A stretch of DNA of 14,830 nt from JACOND01 sp051011135 (GCA_051011135.1 JBPCUO010000089.1:1-14830); one strand, 5' to 3'; numbered from the stretch's first letter, positions 1 through 6,867 are shown. Numbers and translations are program-made. The notes: a model not told the origin generated them from the sequence alone.

Positions 1-134
1 AACATGTTTTAACTCTTATGCGGGCAGGAGTTCCTATTTTTACAGTTCCTTACAAGGTTTTAAAGCAACTTATAAAAAATCCTTTAACAGACATTGGATT
101 AAAAAAATTTTTAGAAGATGCTAAAAAATCTTAA
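1..134 (+). CDS. Transaldolase / fructose-6-phosphate aldolase family, C-terminal fragment
   Basis: Only the last 43 codons and the stop are present; the reading frame starts at base 3 and the 5' part lies left of the window. The fragment carries the C-terminal signature of the small (TalC/MipB/Fsa-type) transaldolases: a TVPYKVLKQL segment followed by NPLTDIGLKKFLEDAKK, matching the family ending VPFKVL..L..HPLTDIG...FL.DW.K. The family transfers dihydroxyacetone units in the non-oxidative pentose phosphate pathway (TalC) or makes fructose 6-phosphate by aldol addition (Fsa). The catalytic lysine is outside the window, so these two activities cannot be told apart. The gene converges on the regulator gene and their stop codons overlap (TTAA at 131-134). 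Confidence 0.85.
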   Translation, partial: HVLTLMRAGVPIFTVPYKVLKQLIKNPLTDIGLKKFLEDAKKS

Positions 135-1672
135 CTGCTTTCTTTAAAATCAGTTAATCCATATTCTTTAACTTTTAAAATAATAGAAGTTCTACTAGAC
201 CCAAGAAGTCTTGCAACTTTAGCTTTGTTTCCTTTGTATTTTTTAAGAGATTCTATGATGATATTTTTTTCAACATTTCTTAAAAAAGATTTTAAACTAT
301 GATTTCCCAGTTCAAAAGGTGTTTCTTTAGAGATGCTTAAATCAGATTTGATTTTTTTAGAAAGAGTTGATTCTGTCAGAAGCGTTTGGCCTTTCTCGCA
401 AAAAACAAGAATTCTTTCTATTTCACTATAGAGCTCACTAACATTCATAGGCCAAGAATATTCACAAAGATATTTCATAGCTTTTGGAGTAAAACTTTTT
501 TTTATTAAGGGATCTTTTTGTTTTAAAAAATGTTGAACCAACAAAGGAATATCTTCTTTTCTCTCTCTCAGAGGTACAGTTGTTAAACTAATAACATTAA
601 GTTTATAAAACAAATCATCTCTAAATTTCTTTTCCTTGATTAAATCCTCCAGATTTTTATCAGTAGATGCCAGAATACGAACTTGAGCTTTTCTGGATTT
701 TGTATCTCCTACAGGAAAGAAAGTTCCTTCCTGTAAAAACCTTAAAATTTTTGATTGAATATCGGGAGGAATGCAACCAATTTTCTTTAAATAAACACTC
801 CCACCATCAGCCACTTCGAAAAGTCCTTTTTTGTCTTTGGAAGCTCCTTCAAAAGCTCCTTTTTTATGTCCAAATAATTCTGATTCTAAAAGAGAATCGC
901 TAAGCACCGAACAATCTTGAATGAAAAGAGGCTCTTTAGATCTACAAGATTGATCATGTATGATTTTTGCTAAAAGAGTTTTTCCAGTTCCGCTTTCTCC
1001 ACGAATAAGAATAAAATTTTCATAATCTTTTAATTTGTTTAAAATATTATACAAAAATTGCATGGGAGCAGATTTCCCAATAAGAGAACCATAGCTTCCT
1101 GTAAAATCTTTTCCATTGAATTTTTTTAGAATTTCTTGTTGTTTTTGTTGTTCTTGTATAAGGGAAAAACATTCTTGAACTAATAGGGAGAGAAATTTTT
1201 CAATATATTTTTTATCTGTCGTTTCTAAAGTTTTCATTGTAAGTAAAAGACTATCAATGTTTTCCATAGAAAGATTAAGGTAGCTCAAACACTGCTTTAA
1301 ATTCTCTAAAGATTTTTTAGGTGATAAAAATCCAGTTGCAACAATATATCCTTGAACTTTGTTTTGATACAAAAGAGGGATCGCTAAAATTTCTAATTCG
1401 GCTTGTTTCCACGATACAGTAAGAATTTCTTCAGATAGACATGCTTTTTTTTGACTTAAATCCCCCATAGTTTGCAGAAGATATCTTTTAAATAAATCAG
1501 ATTCTAAAAAAGATTTTACTATTTTATTATTGGGGGCTATTCCTTTAGGAAGCAGCCATTCATTTCCCTTTTTTTCTACTAAAAAAATGTCAATATTCCA
1601 CCAAGATGAAATAAGTTCTTTAAATTTTTTAAAGACATGAAAATTTTTAAATTGATCATATAATAAATTCAT
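131..1672 (-). CDS. Sigma54-activator-like AAA+ regulator with degenerate ATPase site, Fis-type HTH
   Basis: 513 residues when started at the ATG preceded by AAAGGAC (1677-1683); the frame extends 28 codons further upstream, but that extension has no better start. Residues 1-190 look like a GAF-type sensory region (inference). The centre is an NtrC-family AAA+ domain: Walker A GESGTGKT at 225-232, GAFTGA loop at 272-277, LRERKEDIPLL near 368-378. The C-terminus is a Fis-type HTH (NKAKVARLLGSSRTS, about 482-496). Several key residues are changed: GAFTGA reads GAFEGA; the Walker B acidic pair is K296-K297 (VYLKKI); the sensor I Asn is D338 (ASTD for AATN); the second arginine finger is K357 (FRDDLFYKL); and WPGNVREL reads WPMNVSEL, losing the sensor II Arg (S412). 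Walker A and the first finger Arg (R351) remain. It probably binds DNA and perhaps ATP, but is unlikely to remodel sigma54 holoenzyme. The frame is intact, so it does not look like a pseudogene. Target and signal are unknown. Confidence 0.9.
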   Translation of the reverse strand: MNLLYDQFKNFHVFKKFKELISSWWNIDIFLVEKKGNEWLLPKGIAPNNKIVKSFLESDLFKRYLLQTMGDLSQKKACLSEEILTVSWKQAELEILAIPLLYQNKVQGYIVATGFLSPKKSLENLKQCLSYLNLSMENIDSLLLTMKTLETTDKKYIEKFLSLLVQECFSLIQEQQKQQEILKKFNGKDFTGSYGSLIGKSAPMQFLYNILNKLKDYENFILIRGESGTGKTLLAKIIHDQSCRSKEPLFIQDCSVLSDSLLESELFGHKKGAFEGASKDKKGLFEVADGGSVYLKKIGCIPPDIQSKILRFLQEGTFFPVGDTKSRKAQVRILASTDKNLEDLIKEKKFRDDLFYKLNVISLTTVPLRERKEDIPLLVQHFLKQKDPLIKKSFTPKAMKYLCEYSWPMNVSELYSEIERILVFCEKGQTLLTESTLSKKIKSDLSISKETPFELGNHSLKSFLRNVEKNIIIESLKKYKGNKAKVARLLGSSRTSIILKVKEYGLTDFKESS

Positions 1673-1814
1673 AAAAGTCCTTTCAAGACTTTTATCGTAA
1701 TAATAGAAGCAAAGCTTTATAAAAAAACAAACAAACTTAAAAAAAGAGTGTCTCAATTTAGAGCTTTAGATTTAAAAACTCCCAAATAGAAAAGGTTTAT
1801 AGAATTTAAAAAGG

Positions 1815-1887
<73 letters not shown>

Positions 1888-1937
1888 AAATTTTAGAGAT
1901 CTTGATTTTTTAACATAATTTTTTAGTCCTTACAATT

Positions 1938-3065
1938 TTAAACAGACTTAAAAGCTTGATTTAAATCCTCTAGAAGGTCTTCTTGATGTTCGATCCCTAT
2001 GCTAAGACGGATAAGATTTTCGGTAATGCCTTCGTGATGATACGAGTTATGAGTCATGGTTAAAGGTTGTTCTGCTAAAGATTCTACAGCTCCTAAACTT
2101 TCCCCTAAAGAAAATACCTTAAGGCTTTCTAAAAATTTCTTTACATCTTTTCCTTGGCCCTTCAAATAAAAACTTACCACCCCACTAAATCCAGACATTT
2201 GTTTTTGAGCCAGTTCAAATTGAGGGTGATCTTTAAGGCTAGGGTAAAAAACTTGTTCCACTTTAGGATGTGTTTTTAAAAATTCAGCAACAGCTCTAGC
2301 ATTTTTATCATGAGCTTCCATGCGAAGACTTAGCGTTTTTAAACTTCTTAATAAAAGATAAGCATCAAAAGGAGATAAGGTAGGGCCTATCGTTTTACTA
2401 AAAAAAGCCAGCTTTTCTCCCAGGTCTTTTCTTTTTGTTACAGTTAAACCTGCCAGACAATCACTATGTCCTCCTAGGTATTTTGTAGCAGAGTGAAAAA
2501 CAATATCTGCTCCTAATAAGAGAGGTTTTTGAAAGTAAGGACTAGCAAAAGTATTATCCACAACTAATAAACTTCCCTTAGGTTTCATTTGAGATACCTT
2601 TTGAATATCAATAATTTTTAACAGAGGATTGGTAGGAGTTTCTATCCATATCATTTTTGGCCTCAGCTCCTTCATTTTTTTTTCAAGAAGATTCAGATCA
2701 GAAAAATCAATAAGAGAAAAATTTAAATGTTGAGTTTGTTTTAAATGATTAAAGAGTCGAAAAGACCCTCCATAAAGATCTGTTTCTCCCAGCAAAACAT
2801 CACCGGGATTTAAAAATTGAGTGATAAGATGCATAGAGGCGCATCCTGAAGAATGAGCAGAACAAAAATCTCCTTCTTCTAAACTAGCAAAACATTCTTC
2901 CAAAGCTTTACGAGTTGGCGATGAAGAGCGAGAATAAACAAACTCAGGGTTTTCTCCCAGAGATTTTTGAACAAAAGTTGTAGAAGTAACAATAGAAGGA
3001 GCAATAGATCCTGTTGTAGGGTCAGGAGATTGTCCTACATGAATGGCTTTGGTTTCAAATTTCAT
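1938..3065 (-). CDS. Cystathionine gamma-synthase / gamma-lyase family PLP enzyme
   Basis: 375 residues, the usual length for the Cys/Met-metabolism PLP-dependent family (fold type I). Visible landmarks: an N-terminal TKAIHVGQSPDPTTGSIAP segment, phosphate-binding Y44 and R46 (VYSRSSSPTRKALE), DLYGG with Y98 over the ring, D170 in VVDNTFASP, PLP lysine K195 in SATKYLGGHSD, and SLGAVESLAEQPLTMTH near the C-terminus. The acidic E in SLAEQP and the overall pattern fit the gamma-synthase/gamma-lyase branch rather than beta-lyase. Sequence alone does not decide between making cystathionine from an activated homoserine, direct sulfhydrylation, and cystathionine cleavage to cysteine. Odd point: the family's NPT after YSR is SPT here (S49 for Asn). 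The start has no good Shine-Dalgarno; it follows uppP by 21 bases and may depend on upstream translation. The enzyme is cytosolic. Confidence 0.9.
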   Translation of the reverse strand: MKFETKAIHVGQSPDPTTGSIAPSIVTSTTFVQKSLGENPEFVYSRSSSPTRKALEECFASLEEGDFCSAHSSGCASMHLITQFLNPGDVLLGETDLYGGSFRLFNHLKQTQHLNFSLIDFSDLNLLEKKMKELRPKMIWIETPTNPLLKIIDIQKVSQMKPKGSLLVVDNTFASPYFQKPLLLGADIVFHSATKYLGGHSDCLAGLTVTKRKDLGEKLAFFSKTIGPTLSPFDAYLLLRSLKTLSLRMEAHDKNARAVAEFLKTHPKVEQVFYPSLKDHPQFELAQKQMSGFSGVVSFYLKGQGKDVKKFLESLKVFSLGESLGAVESLAEQPLTMTHNSYHHEGITENLIRLSIGIEHQEDLLEDLNQAFKSV

Positions 3066-3086
3066 AGATATTTTTTTAACTTTTCT

Positions 3087-3854
3087 CTAAAAAAGAAGCA
3101 AATAAAAACTTAAAGGCAATAAATAAAAACCAAAGAGAAAAAACTTTTGTTTTTGAACCACTTTGGATAGGAAATAAAGACAAATCGTCCCGCTGATATA
3201 AGCTGTTAAAAACCCAAAAGCCAGTGACCAAGAAAAGTTGAGAAGATGAAATTGACTACCGATTTCTATTAATAAAACTCCCAAACAGGCAGGAATAGAG
3301 ATTAAAAAACTATAGTAAACAGCATGATAAGGAGACAAGCCCATAAAAAGCGAAGCAGAGATTGTCCATCCCGATCTTGAAAATCCGGGAAAGACAGCAA
3401 TGGCTTGAAATACTCCCACAACAAAAGCCTGTAGGTAGGATAGATCTTTTAAAGAGGAATAAGAAGAAGATGCTTTTTTAAACCAAAGCGACAAAAGCAA
3501 GAGAGCTGTTGTTAAAAATCCCAAAGCAACAAAAGTGGTTTGAAAACTTTGTTCAATAATTTTTTTAAAAAAGAAGCCTAGCAGCCCTAAGGGAATGCAA
3601 GAAACAAAAACTTTAAGAATAAGAGAATAAGACGCTTTTTTATTTAAGGAGAAGGCTAGGCTTTTAATATCTTTAAAAAATAAAGTTAAAATAGAAAGAA
3701 GAGTCGCTCCATGAAGCAGGATAATAAGAGACAAAGAATTTTGTTTTAAACCCACCACTTTTTCCAGAAGAAATAAATGCCCTGAACTTGAAATAGGTAA
3801 AAATTCTGTAAGACCCTGTAAAAGACCTTGTAATAGAGGCGCCCACTCTTGCAT
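3087..3854 (-). CDS. uppP: Undecaprenyl-diphosphate phosphatase (UppP/BacA)
   Basis: An integral membrane enzyme that dephosphorylates undecaprenyl diphosphate to recycle the lipid carrier for peptidoglycan and other envelope glycans. The protein has 255 residues, close to the family's usual 260-280, and several hydrophobic helices. Both catalytic regions are clear: QGLTEFLPISSSGH at residues 13-26, with E17 of the (E/Q)xxxE motif and the SSSGH block, and PGFSRSGWT at 156-164 with R160. LHGA at 47-50 matches the conserved His region. Its ATG overlaps the kinase stop by one base (TAATG), which implies translational coupling. This places a cell-wall carrier enzyme directly downstream of a membrane-anchored kinase. 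Confidence 0.96.
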   Translation of the reverse strand: MQEWAPLLQGLLQGLTEFLPISSSGHLFLLEKVVGLKQNSLSLIILLHGATLLSILTLFFKDIKSLAFSLNKKASYSLILKVFVSCIPLGLLGFFFKKIIEQSFQTTFVALGFLTTALLLLSLWFKKASSSYSSLKDLSYLQAFVVGVFQAIAVFPGFSRSGWTISASLFMGLSPYHAVYYSFLISIPACLGVLLIEIGSQFHLLNFSWSLAFGFLTAYISGTICLYFLSKVVQKQKFFLFGFYLLPLSFYLLLF

Positions 3855-4975
3855 TAAAAAAGTTCTCTAAGGCTTTTGTCATTTAAGAAAAAAGTTTTTT
3901 TAGATTTGATGTAAATCCATTTTTCTCCCTGTGTTTGTTGATTTTTCCAACGCACAAGCTGCCAACCAGCAGGAAGAGAAAGATAAAAAGGAGTATAAGA
4001 TTTGAATCCATTAACTTCAACAAATGTCCACGCATTGGTGGAAACTTTTAAAAAGCCTTGGTGAAGTGTATCTATTTTTGAAAAACTAGAAGCTCCTGCA
4101 AACAACCCAAAAAACATAAGAAGCAGTAATTGTTTTGTAAAACGAAGAGGATTAAAAAAAGACATTAAGCTTTTAGAAATTTTTTGTGTTTCAAATTTTT
4201 TAGTTTCTAGAGAAGATAAAAAATCTTTTACTTTATAAGAAAGAGAAGCAAGAGATATTTTTAAATCTTCTTTAGAACATGATTTTGATCTGGAAAAACA
4301 GCGCCCTTGAGGATCCTCTGATAAAAGACAAGGAACGGAGTAGGCGTTTTCAAGTTCCACTTTCGGTTTTTGAATGTCGGAGAGTTTATGAGGATGGTTT
4401 AAAAAGTATTCTACAACTCCTAAAGCATATAAATCAGATAAAAAATTAGGTCGGGCACCTTGTAAAACTTCAGGAGCAACAAAAGGAAGAGTTCCTTGAG
4501 ATGCTAATTGATAATTTCCCCGGCCAAAATCAATCAATTTTACCAAACCATCTTGATTGATAAGAACATTATCCAGGCTTAAATCCCCATGAGACAAACC
4601 TTCTTTTTGAAGATCTAAAAGCCCTTTATAAATAGATTTCAAAACAAGTTCTTTTTCTAATTGAGAAAGATGAAAATTTTGTAGCAGCTGGTGCAAAGAC
4701 ATTCCTTCAATGTATTCTAAAACAAGGGCTTTTTGTCCCGAGAAAGTTTCAAATCCTAAAAGGCGAGCACAATAAATAGAATGATTTTGAATGAGAGATT
4801 CGAGCTCTCCTTGATAAGAATTATCTCCAGAAGAAAAAATTTTAAGAAGAACTTTTTGATGGATTCCTGTATCCGCCTCTTTTCGTAAAGCTTTATAAAC
4901 TTGTTTATGGGGGCCTTCTTTTAAAACTTCAAGAATTTTATAAGACAAGCCTTTAGAGGTAATTCTTCTGGGCAT
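3854..4975 (-). CDS. Membrane-anchored Ser/Thr protein kinase with C-terminal PEGA-like domain
   Basis: 373 residues. The N-terminal half is a Hanks-type kinase: ATP lysine K45 (KVLLKIF), catalytic loop HGDLSLDNVLI with D131 and N136 (HGD replacing HRD), DFG at 149-151, APE at 167-169, and SDLYALGVVEYFL with the structural Asp D181. The catalytic residues are intact, so activity is plausible. The Gly-rich loop is not canonical (LKEGPHKQVYKAL). Residues 200-270 form a charged linker, 282-297 a membrane helix (LLLLMFFGLFAGASSF), and 310-350 a PEGA-like extracytoplasmic domain (WTFVEVNGFKSYTPFYLSLPAGWQLVRWKN). The expected topology is kinase inside, PEGA in the periplasm (inference). It starts 10 bases after the secreted protein gene and overlaps uppP by one base, within the TadB/TadC-like operon. 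Its substrate is unknown; phosphorylation of a Tad or envelope component is only a guess. Confidence 0.88.
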   Translation of the reverse strand: MPRRITSKGLSYKILEVLKEGPHKQVYKALRKEADTGIHQKVLLKIFSSGDNSYQGELESLIQNHSIYCARLLGFETFSGQKALVLEYIEGMSLHQLLQNFHLSQLEKELVLKSIYKGLLDLQKEGLSHGDLSLDNVLINQDGLVKLIDFGRGNYQLASQGTLPFVAPEVLQGARPNFLSDLYALGVVEYFLNHPHKLSDIQKPKVELENAYSVPCLLSEDPQGRCFSRSKSCSKEDLKISLASLSYKVKDFLSSLETKKFETQKISKSLMSFFNPLRFTKQLLLLMFFGLFAGASSFSKIDTLHQGFLKVSTNAWTFVEVNGFKSYTPFYLSLPAGWQLVRWKNQQTQGEKWIYIKSKKTFFLNDKSLRELF

Positions 4976-4985
4976 CTTTAACTTT

Positions 4986-5417
4986 TTAGAGTAAGGAGCT
5001 TTGATCTGTCCAATGTTTTTTTAATTCAGGAAGTAAAAAATCTTTTTTTCTATAAATGAGCAGTTTTTGTTTTTCTTTGAGGTGATCTTGGCATTTTAAA
5101 GATAAAAAACTCTTATTCAAAGCTTGCTTTATCGAGCTCAAATCTAGCTTCGAGACTTTTAAAGATAAGCACCAAAAATCTACCTGCTTCGAGGTTGGCA
5201 GCATTTGATAACAAGAAAGAGGAATTTTATGCAGCTTTTTTTCTTTTTGACAAAGAGTTTTAAGCAATAGATTTGTTTCTTCTTTTTTTAAAGAGCTTTC
5301 AAGTTCTTTTTGAGTTTTGCTGTGTAGGATCTTTTTAAAAGACAAGGCATTGCTTTTACTAGAAGGTAAAAATATTAATAAAAGGATGCCGAAAAGCCGG
5401 AACAAATATTTTTTCAT
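4986..5417 (-). CDS. Small secreted four-cysteine protein, unknown function
   Basis: 143 residues, not recognised. The N-terminus is a clear signal peptide: MKKYLFRLFG, a hydrophobic core ILLLIFLP, and a probable signal peptidase I site after SNA (residue 24). The mature part is about 119 residues, basic and Lys/Leu-rich, mostly helical in appearance, with cysteines at 56, 69, 83 and 109 that could form two periplasmic disulfides. There is no lipobox. The ATG abuts the TadC-like stop (TAAATG), so translation is coupled; the kinase gene follows after 10 bases. Its position between the Tad inner-membrane genes and the PEGA kinase suggests a periplasmic accessory of that system, but this rests on context only. 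Confidence 0.75.
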   Translation of the reverse strand: MKKYLFRLFGILLLIFLPSSKSNALSFKKILHSKTQKELESSLKKEETNLLLKTLCQKEKKLHKIPLSCYQMLPTSKQVDFWCLSLKVSKLDLSSIKQALNKSFLSLKCQDHLKEKQKLLIYRKKDFLLPELKKHWTDQSSLL

Positions 5418-5852
5418 TTAAGATCCTTGCAAAAGAGAAACGAGGTTTAAGACTAAAGGGCCAATAAGAAGCAATAAAAAAGCAGGAAACTCAAAGATCA
5501 TAAGTGGAATTAAAGAAATATAGGGAAGTTTTTGAAGATGTTTTTGCAGATCCTCTTTAGCTGCTAAACAAAGATCTTCTTCTAAGCTTTGAAGTCTTTC
5601 TAAAATAGGCTCCCCCTTTAATCCACGATCCAGAAGATCCAAAAGAGTTTTGCGATAGATTTTTTTAAAAGTCTTTGAAGACCAATTTTGTCCTGCTTCT
5701 TTTTTTGAAAGCCAAACTTGTAATTCTTTAGCAAAAAAATCTCCAGGATTTTTTTTGTAAAAGATTCGAATAGATTCTGCGATAGAAGATCCATTTTCAA
5801 TCTCTAATTTAATTTCTAAAACAGCTTTTAAAGGTGGAGCTATATAGACCAT
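5418..5852 (-). CDS. Truncated-looking TadC-like (T2SS F domain) membrane protein
   Basis: 144 residues, less than half the usual roughly 300 of TadC. It has the pattern of a type II secretion F domain: a helical segment GSSIAESIRIFYKKNPG, the middle LDRGLKGEPILERLQSLEEDL, then a C-terminal hydrophobic stretch of about 30 residues (112-141) with FEFPAFLLLLIGPLVLN, which resembles the FPA...GP ending of TadC. The N-terminal membrane helices and first cytoplasmic part of a full TadC are missing. A good Shine-Dalgarno (GGAAGGA) precedes the ATG, and the gene start overlaps the TadB-like gene end by 13 bases. In Tad systems TadB and TadC form the inner-membrane platform under the TadA ATPase. The assignment rests on motif shape, context and length. 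Confidence 0.7.
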   Translation of the reverse strand: MVYIAPPLKAVLEIKLEIENGSSIAESIRIFYKKNPGDFFAKELQVWLSKKEAGQNWSSKTFKKIYRKTLLDLLDRGLKGEPILERLQSLEEDLCLAAKEDLQKHLQKLPYISLIPLMIFEFPAFLLLLIGPLVLNLVSLLQGS

Positions 5853-6556
5853 TTCATTTTCCTTCCACTTTTAAAGATCCAAAATAGCCCAATGCTGAAA
5901 AAAACAAAAGAAAGTGACATTAAATGAAGATATTTTGTTTTGTAAATTGCAAAAGTCCAAATAAGTAAGCTGAAATAAAGCAGAGAAAGAATAATTGATT
6001 GTATGCGTAATTGAAATAGAGTTTGTCGAGCGCTTCTATAAAACGCAACTTCATTTTTTACCTTTTTTTCTAATAAATTTAATTTTTTTATGGGTTGAGC
6101 ACTCTTTTTAATTCGAATTAAATCTTCAACCATGTTCACAACAGGAAGATAAGGGTGCTGGAATCGTTTTTCAAATTGCAAAACACTTGTGATATCCAGA
6201 AGCTGGCGATAAATTTCTTTTTGATCAATATCTTCGATAGATTTTTGCCAAGAACTCATAAAACTTAAGCCCAGCTTCATTTGTGAAGACAAAAGAGGTA
6301 AAAGATTTTGAAGATGGAACAAAAGAGCGTCATGATTTTGTTTTTTTAAAATCCAAAATAGAAAAATTAAAAAGAAAAGAGATCCAAAAGTGTAAAAACT
6401 TTTTGGAAGAAAGAAAAAGATAAATAAAAAATAAAAAATTAAAGCAAAAGACAGAAATCGCTTAAAAAAAGGACTTAACATCTTTGAAATGTTTTCATCT
6501 TTTAAGAATTCTAGACAAAAATAACCACAAAGTAAGAAATGAATTGTAAAAATCAT
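5840..6556 (-). CDS. TadB-like inner-membrane platform protein (T2SS F domain)
   Basis: 238 residues from the ATG; a TTG four codons upstream (at 6568) is an alternative, and neither has a Shine-Dalgarno. Hydrophobic segments lie near residues 2-20 and 33-70, then a cytoplasmic region (QNLLPLLSSQMKLGLSFMSSWQKSIEDI, about 83-110) typical of F domains, then two C-terminal helices (about 185-230) ending in Lys/Arg. This order fits TadB, though the protein is shorter than usual. Tad TadB and TadC form the membrane base for Flp pilus assembly. No TadA ATPase, RcpA secretin or TadV peptidase is in the window, so the rest must be elsewhere. The gene heads the leftward operon and is divergent from the H1-like gene. 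Confidence 0.7.
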   Translation of the reverse strand: MIFTIHFLLCGYFCLEFLKDENISKMLSPFFKRFLSFALIFYFLFIFFFLPKSFYTFGSLFFLIFLFWILKKQNHDALLFHLQNLLPLLSSQMKLGLSFMSSWQKSIEDIDQKEIYRQLLDITSVLQFEKRFQHPYLPVVNMVEDLIRIKKSAQPIKKLNLLEKKVKNEVAFYRSARQTLFQLRIQSIILSLLYFSLLIWTFAIYKTKYLHLMSLSFVFFSIGLFWIFKSGRKMKWSI

Positions 6557-6636
6557 AGCTAAAAACAAATATGCAAAGAAGTTTCCAAAAAAATATTTGA
6601 CGAAACTTGTAATTAAGTGAAAAATATTAATAGAAC

Positions 6637-6669
6637 TTTGAAACTTGAATCTAGAAAGTAAGTTTCAAA
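6637..6669. promoter_or_regulatory. Perfect 10-bp inverted repeat in the divergent intergenic region
   Basis: Arms TTTGAAACTT (6637-6646) and AAGTTTCAAA (6660-6669) flank a 13-base loop. The repeat sits between the TadB-like gene and the H1-like gene, ending 18 bases before the H1-like Shine-Dalgarno. It could be a 5' UTR hairpin or the operator of a dimeric regulator. A TTGACG (6597-6602) followed by AT-rich DNA lies upstream and could be part of a promoter for the H1-like gene, but no -10 at good spacing was clear. Confidence 0.6.
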
Positions 6670-6687
6670 ACAAACATTGGAGACACC

Positions 6688-6694
6688 AGGAGGT
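6688..6694 (+). promoter_or_regulatory. Strong Shine-Dalgarno of the H1-like gene
   Basis: AGGAGGT, a full-length anti-16S match with 5-base spacing to the ATG. It is the strongest ribosome binding site in the window. It fixes the start of a gene whose composition alone might be dismissed as noise, and suggests high expression. Confidence 0.9.
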
Positions 6695-6699
6695 ACCAA

Positions 6700-6867
6700 A
6701 TGGCAGTAAAGAAGAGAAAAACAACTCGTAAAAAGAAAGCGACGACAAAAAGAAAAAAAGTAACGAAGAGAAAAAAGGTAACTAAAAGAAAGAAAGTAAC
6801 TAAGAGAAAAAAGGCTGTTAAAAGAAAGAAGCCTGCTAAGAGAAAAAAGGCTGCTAAGAGAAAATAA
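6700..6867 (+). CDS. Histone H1-like Lys/Arg-rich DNA-binding protein
   Basis: 55 residues, almost entirely Lys and Arg with Ala, Val, Thr and one Pro. After MAVKKRKTTRKKKA the protein is a six-residue repeat: TTKRKK, three VTKRKK, AVKRKK, PAKRKK and a final AAKRK. Such composition is that of the eukaryotic H1 C-terminal tail and bacterial H1-like proteins (chlamydial Hc1/Hc2, the AlgP tail), which bind and condense nucleic acid non-specifically. There is no folded domain and no membrane or export signal. It is a single-gene unit with its own strong Shine-Dalgarno and intrinsic terminator, so it is a real gene despite its size. The role is probably nucleoid compaction, but RNA binding or a ribosome-associated function is equally open. 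Arginine is AGA in all but one codon (CGT). Confidence 0.88.
   Translation: MAVKKRKTTRKKKATTKRKKVTKRKKVTKRKKVTKRKKAVKRKKPAKRKKAAKRK
6742..6864 (+). repeat. 18-bp tandem repeat within the H1-like gene
   Basis: Seven units, the last one codon short, start at 6742, 6760, 6778, 6796, 6814, 6832 and 6850. Each encodes two small residues followed by KRKK. Units at 6760 and 6796 share AAGAGAAAAAAG while 6778 and 6814 use AAAAGAAAGAAA/G, so synonymous lysine codons alternate with a 36-base period over the middle of the array. Confidence 0.85.

Noticed and set aside
1673..1756. A 28-residue N-terminal extension of the AAA+ regulator
   Set aside because: The Phe/Lys/Tyr-rich stretch looks like translated intergenic AT-rich DNA, and AAAGGAC is well placed for the internal ATG at 1672.
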